From the NCBI GenBank assembly GCA_958295645.1, contig OY282361.1, positions 1,454,501-1,518,500 of the forward strand: DNA of 64,000 nt, read 5' to 3'. Below are positions 39,511 to 51,178 of this stretch, piece after piece. Position 1 is the first letter of the stretch; each line of letters opens with the position of its first letter. The notes under the pieces are model-generated. The model ran no database searches. It had not been told where the DNA came from and worked only from the letters and a program-made list of their open reading frames with translations. A program made the translations under genes and the position numbers. The stretch is from Longimicrobiales bacterium (GTDB taxonomy: Bacteria; Gemmatimonadota; Gemmatimonadetes; Longimicrobiales; Gaopeijiaceae).

Positions 39511-40734
39511 TCAATCCGGCAGGAGAAGGAAGACGTCCTGCTGCGGCTCGTCCACCGTCACCTCGGGTCCGTCCGGCCCCATGAACACGTTGATCTCCGT
39601 GCGAAGACCGATCTCGCCCGGCACGTAGATGCCCGGCTCCACCGAAAAGCCGACCCCCGGCCCCAGCACGCGGTCGTCCCGGGTCTCGAGGTTGTCGAGA
39701 TTGGGGCCGCGCCCGTGGAGTTCGCGGTCGATCGAATGGCCCGTGCGGTGGATGAAGTAGTCGCCGTACCCGGCGGCGGCCACGACTCCGCGCGCCACGT
39801 CGTCGGCCTCGAATCCTCGGGTCGGCTCGCCCAGGTCGAAGCGGCTTCGCAGCGAGTCCACGACGCTGTCCCGCGCCGTCCTGATCGCGTTCCACATGGG
39901 GACCGCACGCGCGGGAAGCTCGGCGCCCAGGAAGCCCATCCAGGTCTGGTCCGCGGGCACGGAGCCGTCCTGAAGCGCGCACCAGAGATCGACGAGCAGG
40001 AGATCGCCCCTGCGGATCGGCTCGCCGGTCTCGCCCGGATCGTAGTGCGGGTCGGCCGCCTTGGGGCCGATGGCGACGATGCAGCCCGCCTGCGCCGGGG
40101 CGCCGCGCCGTGCCATCTCGGACCGAATCCAGGCCGCAAGCGCACCCTCGGTGACGGTCTCGCCGGCTCGGATGCCCGTCGCCGCCCGGTCGAAGGCGTC
40201 GCGCGCCAAGTTCTTGACGAGCATCGAGGCGCGGGCGTGCTCCTCGCGCTGGGCCGGCGTCCAGACGGAGTGGAACCGCGACACCAAGTCGCCCGAACTG
40301 CGTAGCTCGACGCCTGTCTCGGCGATCAGATCGAGCATGCCCCCCGGGATCAGGTCCATGCCGGGCACGCCGCCGCGCGCAGACGTCTCGGCGGCCACGC
40401 GGCCGGATCCGCCGAGCAGCTCCGCAAGGCCGCGTTCGAGGGCCTGATGGCTCGAATACGTCGCCCGGGGCCAGTCCAGATGGCGCCACGACGAGGCCTC
40501 GATCGCGTGAATCAACAGGCGAGCGGTCCCCGAGGCGGGCACGAACGCGAAGCCGCGCCGGGTCGTCCATTCCAGGCCCAGCAGGCCGCGCGCAATCGGA
40601 TTGCGGTCGCCGAAGTCGTAGAGGAGCCATCCGTCGAACCCCGCCTCGCGGAGCGCCGCCTGAACCCGCGCCACGCCCTCGCCCGAAGCCAGCAGAGCCG
40701 GCCCTCCGATCCTCTTCTGCCCGTGTGCGCTCAC
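39511..40734 (-). CDS. M24-family metallopeptidase (Xaa-Pro dipeptidase-like)
   Basis: A 407-residue protein. A creatinase-type N-terminal domain (GFDGWLLYDFGDRNPIARGL) is followed by a pita-bread domain with ligands in LLLVDLWCALQDGSVPADQTW (two Asp, with unusual spacing), YFIHRTGHSIDRE (His), VEPGIYVPGEIG (Glu) and RTEINVFM (Glu). The GTG at 40734 overlaps the stop of the CcmH-like gene (GTGA). Substrate is probably a proline-containing peptide. Confidence 0.9.
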   Translation of the reverse strand: MSAHGQKRIGGPALLASGEGVARVQAALREAGFDGWLLYDFGDRNPIARGLLGLEWTTRRGFAFVPASGTARLLIHAIEASSWRHLDWPRATYSSHQALERGLAELLGGSGRVAAETSARGGVPGMDLIPGGMLDLIAETGVELRSSGDLVSRFHSVWTPAQREEHARASMLVKNLARDAFDRAATGIRAGETVTEGALAAWIRSEMARRGAPAQAGCIVAIGPKAADPHYDPGETGEPIRRGDLLLVDLWCALQDGSVPADQTWMGFLGAELPARAVPMWNAIRTARDSVVDSLRSRFDLGEPTRGFEADDVARGVVAAAGYGDYFIHRTGHSIDRELHGRGPNLDNLETRDDRVLGPGVGFSVEPGIYVPGEIGLRTEINVFMGPDGPEVTVDEPQQDVFLLLPD

Positions 40735-41369
40735 GCGTTCCCCTCCGTTCGGTCGAATTCCGCCAAGGCCGCCCGCACCTGCGCCCTCTCGTCGTCGCTC
40801 AGCTTCTCGCTGGAGGCCGCGCCCGGCGGCCGCCGCAACTTCCGGAGCGCCACCACGACCAGCCCCAGGCCGGCCGCCAGCGCCAACGGCGGCATCACCC
40901 ACGCCATCAATCCCGCGCCGCTCGTCTTCGGGACCGCGCGGTACTCTTCCCCGTAGGACGCCACCACAATCTCCACCAGACTGTCCGCCCGCAACCCCAC
41001 TCCAGCCCGCGCGTCGATGCTGTCCCGGAGCGCCTGGGCCGGCCCGGACGGACAAACTTCCAGCATCAGCCCCGGGCAGAACGGCGAGCGGATCCGCGAA
41101 ATCGCCTCGCGCGCCTCGGGGTGCAACGTGCGGCGCCCCGCGTCCACGGAGGAATCCCGAGCCTGCACCTCCGGGGCCGGCAAACCCTGCGCCGACGCCC
41201 AGCCCGCTGATCCGGCCGGCAGCGCCAGTCCGCAAGAGGCCAGCCCCGCGAAGACGCACGCCAATCGCCCGCGGCCGACACGCTTCGGGCTCTCGCGACC
41301 AGTCCGGCTGGCGGCCGCGGCCTCGCCGTCGACGCGCTGAACCATCGCCACCGGCGCCCGTCTTCCCAT
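40731..41369 (-). CDS. CcmH/CycL-like cytochrome c biogenesis protein
   Basis: A 212-residue protein with a signal peptide (LACVFAGLASCGLALPAGSAG), a short periplasmic helical domain (EAISRIRSPFCPGLMLEVCP ... LRADSLVEIVVASYGEEYRA) and one C-terminal membrane span (MPPLALAAGLGLVVVALRKL) before a cytoplasmic helix. The order matches CcmH, whose usual active motif is LRCxxCQ. Here the cysteines sit as FCPGLMLEVC (six residues between them), so thiol chemistry may differ. GGAGGAG nine bases before ATG 41369 supports the start. The upstream region is part of duplicated leader A. Confidence 0.75.
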   Translation of the reverse strand: MGRRAPVAMVQRVDGEAAAASRTGRESPKRVGRGRLACVFAGLASCGLALPAGSAGWASAQGLPAPEVQARDSSVDAGRRTLHPEAREAISRIRSPFCPGLMLEVCPSGPAQALRDSIDARAGVGLRADSLVEIVVASYGEEYRAVPKTSGAGLMAWVMPPLALAAGLGLVVVALRKLRRPPGAASSEKLSDDERAQVRAALAEFDRTEGNA

Positions 41370-41679
41370 TCGAATCGCTCCTCCAGTTTGCGGCCCATGC
41401 CCGGCCCACCGACGGCCTCCGCCACTCACCGCGAGGAGCGGCTCCGGGGGCCGCCCCGACTCGCCCTGCCGTCTCTCAAGAATAGCGTAGCCGACGGGCA
41501 GTCCTCCCCCAACGTGGCGTCTCGGCTCACGGACCCCCCCGATGGGAACTCGTCCGCTACCGGATCCGGTCCATCGCCATGCCGGGCCAGTCCGCCAGGA
41601 ACAGGCACGGACGAGTCGCTCCGCGAGGCGGGAACGTGCTGACGAAAATTGACACTCCCGATTTCGGCGTGATTGCGTC
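41360..41679. repeat. Leader repeat A, copy 1 (~320 bp)
   Basis: This block starts at the ccmH-like translation start and ends after TTGACACTCCCGATTTCGG. It matches 43783-44099 at well over 90 percent by eye (few substitutions, small indels). It contains no convincing gene. It ends with a TTGACA box and leads into the small signal-peptide gene at 41754, so it probably holds promoter or 5' regulatory information for the cassette. Confidence 0.9.
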
Positions 41680-41753
41680 TCTCTTAATGTGGGGCGGCTT
41701 GCATCGGCGTGCTGCTCCGTTTCCCGACACCTAGCCAAGACAAGGAGGAAGAC

Positions 41754-42245
41754 ATGGGAAACGCGTTGAGTAGGAAGATGATCGGCCAGTCCGTTCTCTT
41801 CGGAGCGCTCGCGTTGGCGGCGGTCGCCGTGGTTCCGGTCGGTGGCGCAACCCAAGAGGGCCCGGACGCGACTTGCGCCCGGTGCGAAGACTGCGAGAGT
41901 TGCGGCAGGTCGCCGTGGGGGGGCAACTCCTGCAAGTTTACGAGCAAAGACGGATGTTGCGAGGAAGACGACGGAAACTGCAACCCGAGTTCTGCACTGA
42001 ACGTCGATGACGAAGACCGGCGTGTCGTCGTGACAGTCGACGGGTCCCTGTTGGTTGTTCGCCTGTTTGGGGACACGTTCGGAACATGGAGTTGCGACGG
42101 TGAGCTCCGAGCAGTCTTCCGAGAGACGTCGTCGGGGGCCTTCATGCGGGCCAGTGCCTTGGACTTCAGAAACTACGAGCGTCGTTACGCGCTTGAAGCA
42201 TACGTCAAGGCTCTAACCGAACAGCTTCTCGCCGGGGCAGGCTGA
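41754..42245 (+). CDS. Exported Cys-rich small protein, cassette 1
   Basis: A 163-residue protein starting MGNALSRKMIGQSVLFGALA, with a signal peptide ending near VGGATQ. A cysteine-rich segment follows: CARCEDCESCGRSPWGGNSC then CKFTSKDGCCEEDDGNC, nine cysteines within about 35 residues. An acidic, helical C-terminal half ends the protein. AAGGAGGA before the ATG is a strong RBS. Its TGA overlaps the propeller start (TGATG). In Bacteroidetes, small NVEALA-type peptides precede propeller genes in the same way, so an exported peptide partner is plausible. No family was recognised. Confidence 0.78.
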   Translation: MGNALSRKMIGQSVLFGALALAAVAVVPVGGATQEGPDATCARCEDCESCGRSPWGGNSCKFTSKDGCCEEDDGNCNPSSALNVDDEDRRVVVTVDGSLLVVRLFGDTFGTWSCDGELRAVFRETSSGAFMRASALDFRNYERRYALEAYVKALTEQLLAGAG

Positions 42246-43342
42246 TGGACATGTCGCCGTCTAGGCGGTGGATTCGCGCCGTCGCAGTCTGTTGGCCGTT
42301 CGTCCTGGCGGCAACTCCCGCTCTGCGCGCACAGTCCGCGTCCTCCACGCTCCGTTTGACCGTCGACGAGATATGGGACTCAAGCGAATTCGACATGGCC
42401 GGGGGCTTGACGAGAGTCGTAGGGCTTGCGGAGACGCGCGATGGAGCAATCTGGATAATCGATCGCGTGCCCGGGGGTTCCAGCCGAGTCATGATTCATC
42501 GCGGCACGTCGCCGCCCGGGAACACTCGTGTTGTGGGCCGGGTCGGCGACGGCCCCGGCGAGGTGCTGCGCCCGACCCGCATAGCGCTGGCGCCCAACGG
42601 CGATGTCGCGGTCTACGACATGGGCCGGGTCGGCATCGAGATGTATTCGCCGGACGGCGAGCCGCGCGGGCGAGTCCAGTTCCCGGTCAGGGTGGAATGG
42701 ACCAAGGGGTTCGCCGTGCTCGCATCGGGCGACTTCGTCTTGAGCGGCCCGGTTCCCGGAATCGACTTCGCCATCCACCAGTTTGGGCGGGAGGGGCGGT
42801 TGCTCCGCAGCTTCGGCGCGCCCGCCGTCGCCCTCGAGTGGAGGGCTCGCATGGTTGCCACGGGAGGGGCTTTGCATGCGTTGTCCGACGGGTCGCTTCT
42901 GTACTCACAAGGGGCTCCGCACAACATCTCGCGATACGCGGCGATGGGCGACGGGGAGGAGGGGGCAGTGCGTCAAGTCGCGGCCCTCGCTGGTTTGCTT
43001 GAGGCCCCGGGAGACGCCGCCGTCACGGAGACCGTGGGCGAGAGCGGACGGATGACCCGCAGCTTCAACGTGTTCTACCCGCAGTCGGTCGCAGTATTCG
43101 AACTCGCCGGAGGGTTGATTCTGAACGTGGTGCGGATCTGGGACGAGGGCGAATCGCTGTGGCAGTTGTTCGACCCTGGCCTGGCGACGGACGCGGGAGC
43201 GCCTGTCGTCGCCGAGACTCGGGTCGGCGTGGCCTACCTCCCCATGTTCAAATGCGCCAACGGCGACATCCTGGCGACGCGGCGGGATCCCGCCACCGAG
43301 ACATCGGTGATGGTGCGCCTGCGAGTTGGCTGGGACAACTGA
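42245..43342 (+). CDS. Exported 6-bladed beta-propeller protein, cassette 1
   Basis: A 365-residue protein with a signal peptide (AVCWPFVLAATPALRAQ). Repeated NHL-like blades are visible: GLAETRDGAIWIIDR, GRVGDGPGEVLRPTRIALAP, GDVAVYDMGRVGIEMYSPDG and MFKCANGDILATRRDP. The G-x-G-P-G-E motif is the usual mark of this propeller group. The start overlaps the stop of the Cys-rich gene, so the two are coupled. Ligand and role are unknown. Confidence 0.88.
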   Translation: MDMSPSRRWIRAVAVCWPFVLAATPALRAQSASSTLRLTVDEIWDSSEFDMAGGLTRVVGLAETRDGAIWIIDRVPGGSSRVMIHRGTSPPGNTRVVGRVGDGPGEVLRPTRIALAPNGDVAVYDMGRVGIEMYSPDGEPRGRVQFPVRVEWTKGFAVLASGDFVLSGPVPGIDFAIHQFGREGRLLRSFGAPAVALEWRARMVATGGALHALSDGSLLYSQGAPHNISRYAAMGDGEEGAVRQVAALAGLLEAPGDAAVTETVGESGRMTRSFNVFYPQSVAVFELAGGLILNVVRIWDEGESLWQLFDPGLATDAGAPVVAETRVGVAYLPMFKCANGDILATRRDPATETSVMVRLRVGWDN

Positions 43343-43366
43343 TCTTGGCGTAACTGCATTACATTA

Positions 43367-43446
43367 ATCAGATATGGGGCGGCCGAATCCGGTCCGCTCC
43401 TTCCGACACCCATTCCATCGAGGAGAACAACCATGGGAAAAGCGTC
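43367..43446 (+). repeat. Repeat B, copy 1 (80-bp promoter/RBS/start block)
   Basis: This block runs from ATCAGATATGG through an RBS (GAGGAGA) to the codons ATG GGA AAA GCG TC. It differs from 44102-44181 at only one position that I can see. It supplies the translation start for the small ORF at 43434 and probably part of a promoter. Confidence 0.92.
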
Positions 43447-43552
43447 GAGAAGTGCGATCGCAGCTATCGCGGTGATTGCCGCATGGCCCGCGCAGCCGGC
43501 CGCCAGCTTGGACTTCGGTTTCCGCAACTCTTCCTCTAGACGGCGAACTTGA
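43434..43552 (+). CDS. 39-residue signal-peptide ORF, cassette 2 (probably truncated)
   Basis: It starts MGKASRSAIAAIAVIAAWPA, a short leader with a good RBS, then QPAASLDFGFRNSSSRRRT and a stop. It matches the leader part of the 41754 protein but lacks the Cys-rich domain. It may be a decayed member of the family or a real short secreted peptide. Confidence 0.45.
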
Positions 43553-43555
43553 GCG

Positions 43556-43783
43556 ATGTGGACGACCTCGGCAGCCGCAGTTGTCGTCTTGCCGTTGGCG
43601 TTCGGCGAATGGCTGGGTTGGCACGGCGTGCAAGGGTGCTTGGCGTTGACCGCCATCCTAATGAGTTGCGCCTTGGTCAGGGAATGGCAGAAGAACCGAG
43701 CGACTTGGCTAGGCCGGGCAACAATCGGCATGCAGGCCGCGACTCTCGTGGCCATCGCGTCCTATTGGTTGGCTTTTGCATAG
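43556..43783 (+). CDS. Small membrane protein, cassette 2
   Basis: A 75-residue protein with two or three hydrophobic helices (TSAAAVVVLPLAFGEWLGW, GCLALTAILMSCALV, MQAATLVAIASYWLAFA). It starts four bases after the stop of the 39-residue ORF, and its own stop is the first base run of leader repeat A copy 2. No family was recognised. Its place where a propeller would be expected suggests a replaced cassette body. Confidence 0.5.
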   Translation: MWTTSAAAVVVLPLAFGEWLGWHGVQGCLALTAILMSCALVREWQKNRATWLGRATIGMQAATLVAIASYWLAFA

Positions 43784-44099
43784 TCTTCCCATTCGAATCG
43801 CTCCTCCAGTTGCGGCCCATGCCCGGCCCACCGACGGCCTCCGCCACTCACCGCGAGGAGCGGCTCCGGGGGCCGCCCCGACTCGCCCTGCCGTCTCTCA
43901 AGAACAGCGTAGCCGACGGGCAGTCCTCCCCCAACGTGGCGTCTCGGCTCACGGACGCCCCAATGGGAGTTCGTCCGCTATCGGATCCTGCCCATCGCCA
44001 TGCCGGGCCAGTCCGCCAGGAACCGGCAAGGACGAGTTGCTCCGCGAGGCGGGAACGTGCTGACGAAAATTGACACTCCCGATTTCGGCGTGGTTGCGT
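43783..44099. repeat. Leader repeat A, copy 2 (~317 bp)
   Basis: Near-identical to 41360-41679, including the remnant of the ccmH-like RBS/start region, the inverted AGCGTAGCCGACGGGCAG segment and the terminal TTGACACTCCCGATTTCGG. It is followed after two bases by repeat B copy 2, giving a combined A-B unit in front of cassette 3. Confidence 0.92.
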
Positions 44100-44101
44100 A
44101 T

Positions 44102-44181
44102 ATCAGATATGGAGCGGCCGAATCCGGTCCGCTCCTTCCGACACCCATTCCATCGAGGAGAACAACCATGGGAAAAGCGTC
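44102..44181 (+). repeat. Repeat B, copy 2
   Basis: Matches 43367-43446 with GGAGCGG in place of GGGGCGG. It begins within TATATCAGATATGG and carries GAGGAGA and ATG GGA AAA GCG TC. It sits directly after leader A copy 2. Confidence 0.92.
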
Positions 44182-44370
44182 CTGGCAGTTCGGTGCCGCC
44201 ATGCTCACAACACGGAGAGGACCGAGATGTTGACGAAAAGCTGTCGATGACCGTGGTTGCGACCACGAAGTTGCTGGGTGTCGTGTCGGCCCGGCTACGA
44301 TGCCTGTTGCAACTGCTCCGGCCTAGGCACGCCCGAGTGCAAGTGCATCAAGAGCGGGCCGGGCCAGTGA
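44168..44370 (+). pseudogene. Disrupted MGKA leader plus Cys-rich peptide, cassette 3
   Basis: The leader reads MGKASWQFGAAMLTTRRGPRC and stops at 44233. In a different frame, from about 44251 to the TGA at 44368-44370, the DNA encodes SCWVSCRPGYDACCNCSG followed by LGTPECKCIKSGPGQ, again densely cysteine-rich. A stop at 44248 and the frame change separate the two parts. The Cys-rich frame's TGA overlaps the GTG (44367) of the propeller gene, which shows the ancestral gene order was the same as in cassette 1. It is either a recent frameshift or a recoded gene. Confidence 0.6.
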
Positions 44371-45497
44371 CGCCGGCGGCCCTTGCCACCGGCTGCGCTC
44401 TCGCCGTTGCGGGGGTTGCCCAGGCTGGCCAGCTGCCTCAGTGGAGCTTGGCCACTCGTCCCCTTGCCGAGATCGGCAGAGACGATGGCGTCGTGCTGAG
44501 CCGCGTGCTGGACGCAGCAGTCGTCTCGGACGGGACCGTGTTGGTCGCCGACGGGAGCACGGCGCAACAGCCCGCGAAGCTGTGGTCTGTTGGTCCAGAT
44601 GGCAGGGTCGCGAGCCCACGCGAACCGTTCGGGGAAGGCCGGGAAGGGTTTGGTGCGCTCTGGCGCCTGTTCGCGGTCGGCGACACGGTGCTGGCCTACG
44701 ATATTGGCCGGTCCGCTGTTGCGAGTTGGCTCCCCGGCGCCGAAGAACCGGAGTTCCGCGGGGTTCCGGGCGAGCTGATTGTCATGGCAGCTTTGTCGTC
44801 CCGACTCTGGATCGTCGTCCAGTACCAGCCGGACCAGCAAGCGGAACGCCTGTCCTCGTCGGCGCTGCAACGACGATGGAGAAGCATCTTCATTGTCTCC
44901 GCGGACTTGGCTCGCCGTTCGCTTGTAGGACAGCGCGACATCGGCTACGAGTACCATCTTTCCGAGCCGACCCAATACGCGGTCTATCGAGCCGATTTTC
45001 TCGGCGGCGCCCAGTTTGCGTCCGCCAACGGGAAGTGGGTCTTCGCGCCGATCGACGACGAGGAGCTGGAGGTATGGTCGCAGGCTGGCGACCTGACCAG
45101 GACGATCGCGCTTCCGGGTAGCCGGTCGCCGTATGTTCCGGACATTGGATGGGAGACGAAGGAGAAGTGGACGCGAGCTTCGCCGCATCGAGCAGGGCCG
45201 ATTCGCGACATGTTCGCCCACATTTGGCGCGATCTTCCGCCGTTGGCTCCGCTGGCGAGTCGGGCCGTGGGGATGGGTTCGGACGTATGGATCCTGCCGT
45301 TCGGCTCCGGAGCCGACACCGGACGGAATTGGATCGTCGTGGATCCGATTGCAGGTGCGACTCGAGCGACGGTGACTGTCGATTCAGATATGAAGTTGCT
45401 GGGTGGTTCCGCCGATGTTGCAGTTCTGCTGGGACGAACCGAGTCCGGGGAGGAATTCGTTCAGGTGCGAGAGATCGTTCGGAGCGTGGTCCCATGA
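44367..45497 (+). CDS. Exported 6-bladed beta-propeller protein, cassette 3a
   Basis: A 376-residue protein with a GTG start overlapping the Cys-rich frame stop. The leader ALATGCALAVAGVAQAGQ looks exportable, possibly through a lipid-modified Cys. Propeller segments include DAAVVSDGTVLVADGSTAQQ, LFAVGDTVLAYDIGRSAVAS, DFLGGAQFASANGKWVFAPI and VAVLLGRTESGEEFVQVREI. The stop overlaps the next propeller's ATG. Confidence 0.8.
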   Translation: MTPAALATGCALAVAGVAQAGQLPQWSLATRPLAEIGRDDGVVLSRVLDAAVVSDGTVLVADGSTAQQPAKLWSVGPDGRVASPREPFGEGREGFGALWRLFAVGDTVLAYDIGRSAVASWLPGAEEPEFRGVPGELIVMAALSSRLWIVVQYQPDQQAERLSSSALQRRWRSIFIVSADLARRSLVGQRDIGYEYHLSEPTQYAVYRADFLGGAQFASANGKWVFAPIDDEELEVWSQAGDLTRTIALPGSRSPYVPDIGWETKEKWTRASPHRAGPIRDMFAHIWRDLPPLAPLASRAVGMGSDVWILPFGSGADTGRNWIVVDPIAGATRATVTVDSDMKLLGGSADVAVLLGRTESGEEFVQVREIVRSVVP

Positions 45498-46342
45498 CAG
45501 CACGTGCGAATTGCCGAATCGTGGCCATGGCGTACGATTCCGGACTGCGGCGGGTCACCGTCTGGCATCCGGGCGCCGAGGATCCGGAAGTCCAATCGTT
45601 GCCCCAGATGGATGGCGTGCCAACGACGTTGAAGGCAGTTGCGTCGTCCAAGGATTGGCTTCTCGAGTCGAATTCGTATCCTTCGCCCGACGCGGAGCCG
45701 GGCCTGATGGAACGAGAGCGCGAACTCCTTTTCTTCGACGCCGTCACGCAAGAAACGGCGTCCTTGGGCGTGCGGCATGTCGGCTACGACTACCTCCTCC
45801 AGATCGAAGGCGGCAACTTGGCGAACAGCCTGTGGTTTCTTGGCGGGGCGCAGACCGCGGCGGCCGGCGGCAAATTGCTGTTCGCGCCGATGGACGAAGC
45901 GGTGCTGGAAGTGTGGCCGCCGGGCGGGCGTTCGCCAGAGCGCCGCGTGGCGTTGCCTGTCGCCCGGGCTCCATACGGCCGGGAGGCGATTCGAGCGTTG
46001 AGGGCCAAGGAATCGTCGGCAGCATCCGGCGAGGACGCCGTGCTGGTCCGGAAGCAGTTTGACGGAGTGCTGGACGAGCTGCCGGCGCTGGCGCCATCCA
46101 TTCTGCGGATGGTGCGGATGGGGCGCGACGTCTGGGTTCAGCCATTCTCGCCCGATCTAGATGGGCAACCGGACTGGCTCGTCGTGGATCCTGGTACGGG
46201 GACGGTGCGGGCGACCGTGACCGTTGGCCAGGATTGGACCCTTCTCGGGGGCTCGGACGAGGTGGCGGTGCTCCTGGGCCAAACCGAAGAGCTGGAGGAG
46301 CAGTTCGTGCAAGCACGAGGGATCGTGCGGGCTCGTGAGTGA
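45494..46342 (+). CDS. Beta-propeller paralogue lacking signal peptide, cassette 3b
   Basis: A 282-residue homologue of the upstream protein: VWHPGAEDPEVQSLPQMDG aligns with SWLPGAEEPEFRGVPGE, GYDYLLQIEGGNLANSLWFL with GYEYHLSEPTQYAVYRADFL, and VAVLLGQTEELEEQFVQARG with the same region near the end. About 95 N-terminal residues, including the leader and first blades, are missing. The ATG overlaps the preceding stop (ATGA). It is probably a tandem duplication that lost its 5' end; whether the product is functional is unclear. Confidence 0.65.
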   Translation: MTARANCRIVAMAYDSGLRRVTVWHPGAEDPEVQSLPQMDGVPTTLKAVASSKDWLLESNSYPSPDAEPGLMERERELLFFDAVTQETASLGVRHVGYDYLLQIEGGNLANSLWFLGGAQTAAAGGKLLFAPMDEAVLEVWPPGGRSPERRVALPVARAPYGREAIRALRAKESSAASGEDAVLVRKQFDGVLDELPALAPSILRMVRMGRDVWVQPFSPDLDGQPDWLVVDPGTGTVRATVTVGQDWTLLGGSDEVAVLLGQTEELEEQFVQARGIVRARE

Positions 46343-46348
46343 GCGGCG

Positions 46349-46803
46349 AACTGTCCGAACTCCCCATCTCGGCACGAGTCGGAGTACCGGTTGCATGAAG
46401 TGGCGTTTTCCGGGGACACGCTTCGCACGGTCGAACTGCGGCGCGATCCCGAACCGTTGGTCGGAGCCGAGCGCGACAGCTTGGCCGAAGCGGCAGGGTT
46501 CGACCCGGACGACTTACCTGCCTTCCGGCGCATGTTCGACCGCATCGACGTTGCGCCGGACGGGTATCTGTGGGTGCAGCGGCGGCAGCCGGGGCGGACG
46601 TTCGCCTGGGACGTCTTCGACCCGTGCGGCCGGTTCGAGGGCGCCGTCGTGCCCGAGACGCGACTGGGCTGATGGGATCCCTTCGTCGTTGCCCCCGGCG
46701 GAGCGTTGATCGGAGTCGCCAAGGACGAGATGGACTTGGAGTACGTCGTGCGCATGGTGTTGCAACGACCCGCCGGCGCCCCGGCCGCGCCGTCCGACTG
46801 CTG
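46349..46803 (+). pseudogene. Propeller C-terminal fragment with a frameshift
   Basis: From about 46373 the frame reads EYRLHEVAFSGDTLRTVELR and later DVAPDGYLWVQRRQPGRTF and FDPCGRFEGAVVPETRLG, then stops at 46672. A second frame continues PFVVAPGGALIGVAKDEMDL and EYVVRMVLQRPA to a stop near 46803. Together these form the last blades of a 6-bladed propeller. There is no start region, so this is a relic at the end of the cassette array. Confidence 0.65.
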
Positions 46804-46871
46804 ACGAGCCCCTCGCCGACCAGGCTTCGGCGGGCTTGCCATACGCTGGTCGCACGCCGAGTCGTGCCGGG

Positions 46872-47900
46872 CTAGGCGTCCAGCCCCGCCCCAGCCAGAG
46901 CCCGCACGACGGCCGCGCAACCCTCGCCCGTGCGGGCCGGCTCGTAGCCGCCTTCCAGGAACGCCACGATCCGGCCTCCGCAACAGCGCTCCGCGATTGC
47001 CAGAAGCGCCAGGGCCATGCCGTGCAGGTCGGACGGCTCCAGGAGCTGGCCGCCCAGCGGGTCGCCGGCCAGCACGTCGAAGCCCGCCGACACGAGGACG
47101 AAGTCGGGCTCGAAGCGCGCGACGGCAGCATCCAGAGCGCTGGAGAACGCGTCCAAGTAGTCGCCACGTGGCGTAGCCGCAGGCAACGGGACGTTGAGCG
47201 TGAAGCCCTCGCCCGATCCAGCTCCCGTCTCGCTCGCCGCTCCCGTGCCCGGGTAGTGGGGATGCTGGTGCAACGACAGGAAGAACACCGACGGATCGTC
47301 GTAGAAGATGTCCTGGGTGCCGTTGCCGTGGTGCACGTCCCAGTCCACGATCAGCACGCGTTCGGCCGCACCGGAGGCCCGCAGGTCCGCTGCCGCAACG
47401 GCCACGTTGTTGAACAAGCAGAAGCCCATCGCGCGGTCGGCGGTGGCGTGATGGCCCGGAGGCCGCGCCGCGACGAACGCGTTGCGAAACGAGCCGGACG
47501 CGACCAGCCGCACCGCTTCCAGGCCGGCTCCGACCGTGCCCAGAGCGGCGTCCCAAGAGGCGCCGGACACCTTCGTGTCTCCGTCCAGCGAGACCACTTT
47601 GCCCCGCCCGCGGGCCGACGCTGTCGTTTCCCGAACGGAATCGACCAAGCGTTGCCTGTGCACGCGCCGCAACTCCGTCTCGGACGCCGCGCCGGGCGCC
47701 ACCTGCGCCACCCGCTCGTGCAACGACGGCAGTTCCCGCTCCAACGCCGACACGATCGCCCGTAGCCGTCCTTGATGCTCGGGGTGGCCCCATCCCGTGT
47801 CGTGCAGGGCAGCGGCCTCGTGCAACAGGAAGGCCGTGCGCCGAGCGGCCATGGGAGGGGCGGATCTCACACGCGCGGGCACGTCGGCATCGCGTCCCAT
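46872..47900 (-). CDS. Histone deacetylase family (acetoin utilisation/APAH-like) protein
   Basis: A 342-residue arginase-fold deacetylase. Motifs in order: HDTGWGHPEHQGRLRAI, FVAARPPGHHATADRAMGFC (two catalytic His), VLIVDWDVHHGNGTQDIFYD (zinc ligands), LVSAGFDVLAGDPLGG and FLEGGYEP. It would remove acetyl groups from a lysine, polyamine or small molecule. It starts two bases after the carB stop on the same strand. An ATG at 47852 (MAARRTAFLL) may be the true start. Confidence 0.93.
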   Translation of the reverse strand: MGRDADVPARVRSAPPMAARRTAFLLHEAAALHDTGWGHPEHQGRLRAIVSALERELPSLHERVAQVAPGAASETELRRVHRQRLVDSVRETTASARGRGKVVSLDGDTKVSGASWDAALGTVGAGLEAVRLVASGSFRNAFVAARPPGHHATADRAMGFCLFNNVAVAAADLRASGAAERVLIVDWDVHHGNGTQDIFYDDPSVFFLSLHQHPHYPGTGAASETGAGSGEGFTLNVPLPAATPRGDYLDAFSSALDAAVARFEPDFVLVSAGFDVLAGDPLGGQLLEPSDLHGMALALLAIAERCCGGRIVAFLEGGYEPARTGEGCAAVVRALAGAGLDA

Positions 47901-47901
47901 G

Positions 47902-51150
<3,249 letters not shown>

Positions 51151-51178
51151 GAGGCGGTTAGTCCAGCAAGGCTGCGGT

